A stretch of DNA of 64,000 nucleotides. It comes from Chloranthus sessilifolius. Lineage: Eukaryota > Streptophyta > Magnoliopsida > Chloranthales > Chloranthaceae. Where the stretch lies: NCBI GenBank assembly GCA_021018995.1, contig CM037597.1, positions 34,536,936 to 34,600,935 on the forward strand, read 5' to 3'. Made by a program: the position numbers and the translations under genes. Shown piece after piece: positions 57,368 to 64,000 of this stretch. A model generated the notes under the pieces. That model made no database searches, was not told the origin of the DNA, and was given only the letters and a program-made list of their open reading frames with translations. Numbering within the stretch: position 1 is the first letter of the stretch; each line of letters opens with the position of its first letter.

Positions 57368-58094
57368 TGTAATAGCCCTAAAAATTTTGAACAAGAACTT
57401 GATTGTTTCAAATTGCGTGCCAGGCACGGAAATTGAGACAGATCAAAAATTTTAAATATAATATTATTGGGAATAATATTAATCCACGTGTAGGTGAAGT
57501 CATGTGTGACTTCTCGCTTAAGTTCGAGTCTTGTAGGACGTTGATACGGCGTGTTATGCCGTATCAACCGTGTTCGTGCTCCATACTGGAGTTTAAATTA
57601 GGGGAAGCTGAAATGTCAGAGATATTTCATTTTGGTAGCTTATAAGGGAAGGAAGAGTTGGAATCTCTCTCTACCCTTCTTCTTGAGTTCTAGAAAGCTG
57701 TAGCTGAGGGGATTGGATTTTTTTGAATCTTTCCATGTGAAAATCAATAAAAGAAAGAACCTGGGGTTGTGATTACCCGAGTGGGGAGTGCTAGATCGAC
57801 ATTGATACATCGAATCTCTCTGCGAGGAGGTGTGCTATCGCTACGTGTCGAAGCGGGGCCACAAGATTGTTGTTCTGAGTCGTAAGGGTGACAAATTCGG
57901 GATCCGAAACCCTCTCTGAAGAGCGTTTGCCGAGACCCTGAAAGGGCCCAAATAAAGGTGAGTCTTTGCATTTAAGAAGGGCATGATTTGAGCCTTCTAT
58001 ACTGTGTTTATGTATGTGTTGATGGTTGTTAGAAACCATTAATGGAAATGGGTTAGAATAGGTTAAAAGGGAGACAACCATTAATGATAGAGAA

Positions 58095-58735
58095 GCTGTC
58101 ATTATTGATCGATCAATACTGAAGATTGATCGATCAATGCTGGATTGATCGATCAATGAGAAGCATTGATCGATCAATTCGTATAAACCTTAAAAGAGAA
58201 CAGTGGAGACATTTGGTTGGAAGTTCTGTACCCGAGGGGTATTGATCGATCAATTCACTAATTGATCGATCAATTATAAGGGTTGATCGATCACAGAGAG
58301 AATGATCGATCAATGGCAAAGATTGATCAATCAATAAGGGTATTGATCGATCACTGGCGTGAATTGATCGATCAATGAGGGCATTGATCGATCAATCTGT
58401 ATAAAGTGACAATGAGAACAGGAAGAGGGAAATTTGAAAATTTAGGTTATTGATCGATCAATGAGGTTATTGATTGATTAATGAGATAGATTGATCGATC
58501 AACTGAGCTAATGATCGATCAATTTTTCTCTTTCAGTTGTGAAGAGAAAGGAGTTATTGATCGATCAATTGAAGCATTGATCGATCAATGATAGGAGGTG
58601 ATCGATCAATAGAGGCTATTGATCGATCAATTAACTTGTTACCTGTGTGCATTAGGAGGGGATTGATCAATCAATGGGGTCAATGATCGATCAAGAAGGA
58701 GGATTGATCAATCAATCAAGGTGTTGATCAATCAA
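58095..58735. repeat. Array of about 24 TTGATCGATCAA palindromes
   Basis: About 24 sites in 640 bases, roughly 19 containing the exact GATCGATCA core; most extend to ATTGATCGATCAAT. Variants include TTGATCAATCAA. Spacing is irregular (about 15-60 bases) and the spacers differ, so this is not a simple tandem repeat. The array lies between the donor- and acceptor-like sites of the LTR. Confidence 0.9.
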
Positions 58736-59534
58736 TCACCCCTGTTTTTGACCTATTTTGTTTTTATAAATTGAACACTACTAGACACTGCGCCAGTTGA
58801 GATTCTGACATACCTGACACGTACTATACTATATTTACGGCCTAGGATCAGACCATGACGCTTTGAAAAGCTTTGGATTTGCTTAGAAAGAGGACTGACC
58901 TGAGGTAGGGGAAAACCAACCTAAACTATTTTTTACTATGACTTCATGATTCTTTCATATCTGCACCCTGATCTTTGTTTTAATAAGCATGTTAGCATAT
59001 CATAAATTCTTCTTATCTCTGATTCCTGTTTTCTGATTTTGTATTCTAAAACCTGCTCCTGATTTCTGCTATCTGATTTGTGAGGTCTATGTGTGTATGT
59101 GATTTGATGATTTAACCAGATGATCTCCACCGACTCGGCGGTATATCCGTGCTTGGCACACTTGTGCATCTGCTTTGTTAATCCCTCGGCATAATTGCAC
59201 TCCATAGATGAGGCATTGTTACACCCTGAAATTGTTCATGTGAACGACGATTGGTTGGGGTTTCCTATCTGTAAATTCTTGTTTACTCCGTGTTATATAT
59301 TCACGGGAGTTTCTTAAGTTAGAAAATATATATAATTTAAGTCGCTGATTATATACTTGCATAGCATCTGTTTCTTGTTTAAAAGCTCAGTATTTGATCT
59401 GATTTTGCCCTGATCACACGTTCTGATTTGATTTCCTGCTTTGAGATATCATGTCCTGCTTATTCATTACATTTTAGTTGGGATTCTTCTATTGAGCTTA
59501 GATGTAGCTCACCCTGTTTTCATTAACATTTTAG

Positions 59535-59647
59535 GTTCTTAGGCTAGAGCTCCCGGCACGGAAAGCGATCCCGATTACCAGCCTCACCCAGAGGCTGAGG
59601 CCGAGGACGAGGAGACTGACGTCCAGGCAAATGATTTTTATCCATAG
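59535..59647 (+). pseudogene. Acidic mini-ORF exon of the solo LTR
   Basis: After TTTTAG the frame reads GS-stop-ARAPGTESDPDYQPHPE, then an Ala/Glu/Asp-rich run ending ANDFYP and a stop. Same length and frame as the copy at 34357-34469, with a TAG replacing the GAG codon near the start. Product unknown. Confidence 0.4.
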
Positions 59648-60062
59648 CCTGGGTACCTGAGTCCTGTATTTTGCACTTTTTAATACTCTGGATTATTGTG
59701 TGCCCGATGGCCACCATTTTGTATTTATTATTAAATATATTGGTATCTTTTATTGTATTATTATACATTCTATCGGAACCATTATCGGGAACCATTGTTT
59801 TGGGTGATGGATGTCCATCACCAGTGGTTCTTATTGGTTCCTTTTTGGGAATGTATCTTCTTTTGAGATATATATACATGTTTTGTTTTATTGCTTCTTT
59901 CTTTTTACAAAGCCTTATATGATGACTCGATCTGCCACTACTGGACAGTGTCTGCTCTGATTTTCGCTAAACGAGCAGACACTCTGTGATTTGTCCTAGG
60001 GATCATCCGGAGCATGATCCTGATGGCATGGATTTCCGAGCATGGAAATATGGGCTGTCACA

Positions 60063-60950
60063 AGAATCCACCTAACCTGGAGCAAATTGTTCATCGAGGC
60101 ATCGCAGAACACCAATGTCTCATCTGTAAATTGAAGATGGGTGAGAGAGTCAACTTCTCTAGCCACGTTGAATCCCGAATCTGTACCAAGACCAGCCGCT
60201 CTTCAAAAAAGTTGACTAAGGCACTCTCCAACCAAATTGAACAACAGAGGAGATAAGGGATAACGCTGTCGAAGACCCCTTACCCCTTAGAACCTTGAAA
60301 GCATCCCTTCGGAGCCCCATTAATAAGAACCAAGAATCAGGACGGGTGAAAATGCAAATATGAATCCATTTTCTGGATCGACCCCAAACCCCATCTAAGA
60401 GAGGATTTTGTCTAGTCGTACACCTTTTTCCATGTCCAACTTCAGAATTAGACTCTGCCTCTTTTCAAAGTGCGAGAATGAAGGCATTCATGAGCTATAG
60501 TCGTACTATTGACGATTTGTCTTCCTCTGATAAACACTGCATGATAAGGACTGATGAGCTTATCCTAGATCTCAGTCGATTAACAAGGATTCCAGCCAAC
60601 ACCTTATAAATACACTCCACAAGGCTTACAGCTTGTAGTTCCCCACAATATTAGTCTCATTCCGCTTTGGAATCAAAGTAATGAATGTCGCCTTCGAATT
60701 GAATCATCAATAAGTCAACCCATTCTGAAAAATTCTTTCTGAGCTAAAAATATATCATGCTTCACTGCATTCTAGAAAACTTACAAGGATTTAACAGGGT
60801 ATCCATCTGGGTCGAGGGCCTCTTTTCCTTCTCCCTCAAAAATAGCAGATCTCACCTCCTCGAACTGAACGGGAACTTCAAGAGGGATAGACAGACATGA
60901 AACGGCCTGGCCGAAAACTCTTCCCATAATTAAAATTATTTGGGAATTCA
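60063..60950 (-). pseudogene. LINE (L1-type) reverse transcriptase fragment
   Basis: The minus strand gives FEEVRSAIFEGEGKEALDPDG (L1 start xxKAPGPDG), AVFIRGRQIVNSTTIAHECL (FVxGRQIxDxxLIANE), a degenerate KLDMEKAYD as WTWKKVYD, LVLINGAPKGCFQGSKG, and a PLSPLLFxL remnant. Many stops. Together with 56582-57367 it forms one L1-type ORF2 interrupted by the solo LTR. Confidence 0.82.
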
Positions 60951-61999
60951 AATGATCCTGCCGTTAGTAGATTTAAGAGGGCTTTGAATCCATCTGAAAT
61001 CGGATTTGAAAGTCTTTCTAAATCGAACGGTGTTTCCAAGGGCAGGATGAAGCAGGTACGAGGGAATGGTTAGCAAAAGGATGAAGGCAATGACATACTG
61101 ACACATAGCGCTAGCTGGCCGCCGTTGGTTTATGAATTCCAAAAGAGTTTAAGTCCAAAAGAATGGAGTTCTGGGCCTGCCAGTAGAGCTTTTGGTTCCA
61201 TCAAATCTAGCCCTAGGTTTCTGTTATGAAAAGGCTAGCCGAGGGACACCTTCGTCTCCGATCTGATTCAGTCTTGTTCTGATTCTAAGGTTCAGGTGGA
61301 CACCCTAATGAGGGTGGATTCAGATTGGAAACTAATCGATTTGACTTCTTTTTGCCTCTTTGAATAGTAATCTTTCCAGGGTATTCACGACTGTGTATGG
61401 GCCTAATGATGTGATGCGTATTTTAGATCCACCTGTTTGAATTGTGGTCGGATAAAGAGGAGACGTCAAAAGAGAAAGTGGACCCACAAATGGGTTTTTT
61501 TTAAAAAAAGGCCTGTTAAAGACTCGTTTGATTAGAAAGAAGAAAATCTAAAATTTATTAGGGTCTTCAACTTTCAATCCCGTCACTTTTATGTTTGGCT
61601 TATTTTGAAGTCTCAAATGAAGTCAGATTGATGTGAAATTAGTCATATTTAAAAACTTATCGAAGTAGCTTTCCAACGAGCCAAAATTTGAATAATTCCG
61701 ACAAGTATTGAAGAAGTTATGGTCAGTTTTCGGAGGCAGCACATAAAGTGACGAATTTCAAGAATCCTAATTGAATTAAGATTAGTCTCTTTTATTATTT
61801 TATTTTAAAAGTAAGAGTTCTTTCTTTTAATAGAAATATGATTAGTTTCCTTATTATTTCGGACTTTATTATTTTAGAAGAATTAGGATATTTCTTTTAT
61901 TTGAATTAGGAATTAGAGTTATAGTAGGATTTCTAATTTTATGCATTGGTTAGCCTTTTTAAAGGCTTATAAACACTTTTATTATAAGTTTTTGGTTAA
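60951..61999. other. Unassigned DNA, possible LTR remnant at its right end
   Basis: 60951-61420: no recognised content. 61655-61735 has GCTTTCCAACGAGCCAAAAT and GAAGAAGTTATGGTCAG, matching the lead motif seen at 32484 and 52013, and CTTATAAACAC follows at 61967. This resembles the U3 of an LTR truncated by the family X LTR starting at 62000. No palindrome cluster is present here. Confidence 0.4.
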
Positions 62000-64000
62000 T
62001 GTGCAACATCCCTAAATTTGAAATCATGAACAGTATGACTCGGAACGTGTGCCTGACAATCCGTACGTTGAGGACCGTGCCGATGGACTATGTAATGCCT
62101 ATAGATCAAATCTGACGGAACAGATTTTGTGTATGTAGGTTAGGTTATGAGTTATTGAACCACATACACCCAACCTTGATGTAGCTATTTAGTATGTAAT
62201 CCTAGGCCTTGGTAATAAAAGAGAAATAAATACCCTTAAGGGCTTGCATTTATTTCCCTTTGTTACCTATGATTAGAAGTTAAAAAGTCAAGAGGAGAGA
62301 GAGTGAATCGAAGGTATTAATTGTGGTTGAATGAAGGATCGATTCGTTCGTAAAGTGTGAAGTGAAGGATTGATCTAATCAGAACAAACCTCCGTTCACT
62401 CGGTGAAACCCTAGTCCGATCTGGAAACAAGGATTGGGGATTCGGATGGAATCAAGGTATGAAATTTAAGGCTAGATCTTGAAATTGTGTTAGTTATTAT
62501 TTTTATTCAATTTGGGAACAAAGAATCATAAGGAATGGGGTTTGATTTCGGAATGAGAAGAGAAAGAATGCGAAAAACCCAAGAACAGAAGGAATTTGTT
62601 CATTTCGAATGATCAAAATTTACTTCAATCGATCGAAATGAACTTAAGAAGGAAGAATTTGAAGTCTGAGGAAATTCGTTCGATCGAAATGAATTTTGAT
62701 CGAACGAAGTGTGTTTCGATCGATCGAATCTCACACTAGATCGATCAAAACGCATAAAACAGAGATTTTGGAAAAGCCTGCTGTGAGGATTCGACCGACT
62801 GAAATATCTTTGATCGATCAAATTAGAAATTTGATCGATCGAATCAAAATTCGTTGGATCGAACTGTGGATTGTTATTTAGCTTATGAGGGATTCGATCG
62901 ATCGAATTAGGATTTGTTCGATCGAACTGTGTTGTGGTCATTTGGCTTCTGTGAGGAGTTTGACCGATCGAAATGAGTTCGATTGATCGAAACTGGGTTT
63001 TGATCGATCGAAATTGCCAGATTCAAAATTGTGTTAAGCTTTGACTGTGAGATTTTGAGGGAATCTTTTGAGGTATGTTTAGCATCGTTCTAATGTGTGA
63101 ACCATGAATTTTACATGTTTAGATGACTTGGTGTTGTGTGATGAAAAGCTAACCCATACGGCGGATTGAGCGCATGTGAGTTGAAATTTTGAGGTAGGGA
63201 AAACTTGATACTATGTGCATTTACTACATTAGCATGTGTGTTATGTTATGATGCTCTCTTTGATTCAATCATGTGAATTTAGCTTATGACTCCAATTTGA
63301 AAAGGCATGTATATCAGTATGTTTCTGAATTGTGTAAGAGTTATGGAATCTTTCAAGATTCAATCCAATATGTGTGTGTGTGATCTTCACACTTCATTCC
63401 AACTTTTGAGCTAAACTATAATTATCACTTTATATGGTGATAAACTATATGTATGCACTTCGATTTAAGATTCTATTTGAATACCTGACCAACGCGACGG
63501 TATAACCATGACTGACGCGGCAGGATATCCGTGACCGGTATGGCGGCCAATCCGTGCACCCTTTGTGCTATGTGATTTGTGACTCCTATCGTATAACGGT
63601 AATTATGTTTGGCCAAGTGTCCAACTTTATGGGACCTTGGATATATGTGAAAATTGTTCATATGAGCGACGATGGTGGGTATTCCATCGGGGGCTTGAGA
63701 CTATATATAGTTCCTCATTCAATACTTTAAGTAAAGAAATTTTAAGTTTTCTTTTCATATGTTAGAATAAAGATGTGAACATGTTTTATGAATTCCAAAA
63801 AAGCATCGCATGTGTATTTCATGCCATGACAATCACACTATATATATGTTCTGACCAATTTGATTTCATTATGCCATAAGATATATGTTGATGTTTATAA
63901 TAAGCATGCTATGAGTTTTTCCCTACTGAGCTTGGATGAAGCTCATTCCTTCATTAAATGTCATAGGTTCAGGAGAAGACATTGGAGTTGAGATTTCAGA
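62000..64000 (+). repeat. Family X LTR, left part, runs off the window
   Basis: Starts TGTGCAACATCCCTAAATTTG, comparable to TGTAATAGCCCTAAAAATTTT of the solo LTR, and follows the same plan. It has an exon-like start with donor AATCAAG-GTATGA (62457), a palindrome array (62610-63015), a GACGGTATAACC...GGATATCCGTGACC block (63480-63560), GAGCTTGGATGAAGCTCATTC, and an acceptor ATGTCATAG at 63966 followed by GSGEDIGVEIS. No right end or TSD is available. Confidence 0.7.
62610..63015. repeat. Array of about 14 TTCGATCGATCGAA-type palindromes
   Basis: Sites such as TTTCGATCGATCGAATC, ATTCGATCGATCGAATT, TTTGATCGATCAAATT and GTTCGATCGAAC-like variants, about 14 in 400 bases with irregular spacing. 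Same relative position in the LTR as the TTGATCGATCAA array of the solo copy, but a different consensus. Confidence 0.85.

Larger units (their letters stand above)
57363..60067 (+). mobile_element. Complete solo LTR of family X with TSD AGAAT
   Basis: 2695 bases (57368-60062) with ends TGTAATAGCCC and GGGCTGTCACA, complementary at nine of eleven positions, and flanked by AGAAT on both sides (57363-57367, 60063-60067). No internal region or second LTR adjoins, so it is a solo LTR left by LTR-LTR recombination. Inside: an exon-like donor AAATAAAG-GTGAGT at 57959, the palindrome array at 58095-58735, and an acceptor-like TTTTAG at 59530-59534 followed by the acidic mini-ORF. Superfamily not determined; LTR size and a 5-bp TSD suit Ty3/gypsy. 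Confidence 0.88.

Noticed and set aside
58095-58735. CRISPR-like array of short palindromic repeats
   Set aside because: The repeats are 12 bases with irregular 15-60 base spacers, inside a plant LTR, with no cas genes.
60948-61142. Minus-strand 64-codon frame with a hydrophobic stretch
   Set aside because: No recognised family, no supporting splice or regulatory context, and it lies in repeat-derived DNA.

Overview
The window is repeat-dominated nuclear DNA of a flowering plant. It holds nested LTR retrotransposons, a large Mutator-like DNA transposon (MULE), MITEs, a LINE and fragments of captured plant genes with introns. I see no intact host gene, rRNA or tRNA gene, and cannot name the species.

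Layout. 1-5911: the 3' half of an Athila-type Ty3/gypsy element on the minus strand. 5912-33809: a Tat-lineage (Retand/Ogre-like) Ty3/gypsy element, 5'-truncated at the Athila junction. Its pol shows the Tat-type second RNase H. Downstream of pol are two decayed antisense genes: an unnamed one with a C-terminal coiled coil (25903 to 24412), and a plant-mobile-domain gene (28971 to 26537). Its 3' LTR is 32188-33809. A complete Athila-type element (8596-22947, TSD GATAC, LTRs about 1.86 kb) sits in the last codons of the Tat pol. 33810-34877 is the right end of an LTR family called X here, which resumes after the Tat element. 36.1-38.6 kb has exon-like gene fragments ending at a CACTA-like terminus. 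39137-51712 is a small copia relic. Its right-hand LTR (5' in element orientation) is split by a 9.8 kb MULE (41637-51429, near-identical 9-bp TSD) with a broken mudrA-like transposase, a dynamin fragment and a methyltransferase fragment with intact splice sites. 51713-55170 holds two more LTR-like repeats. A LINE (minus strand, 56582-60950) is split by a complete solo LTR of family X (57368-60062, TSD AGAAT). Another family X LTR starts near 62000 and runs off the window.

Main observation. Most LTR families here carry their own clustered short palindrome. In the two lineages with accessory genes, the LTR palindrome recurs in front of the accessory gene. In the Tat element a palindrome with 11-base arms (TGGCGCAACTA / TAGTTGCGCCA) occurs nine times: four copies upstream of the LTR TATA box, two just upstream of one antisense gene, three just upstream of the other, each internal cluster beside a TATA-like box. 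In Athila the palindrome CTTTTCGAAAAG and its half-sites occur upstream of the LTR TATA box and again, before a TATATTTAAA-like box, upstream of the env-like ORF. This suggests LTR and accessory-gene promoters sharing one element-specific operator. The arrangement is visible in the sequence; the function is inference.
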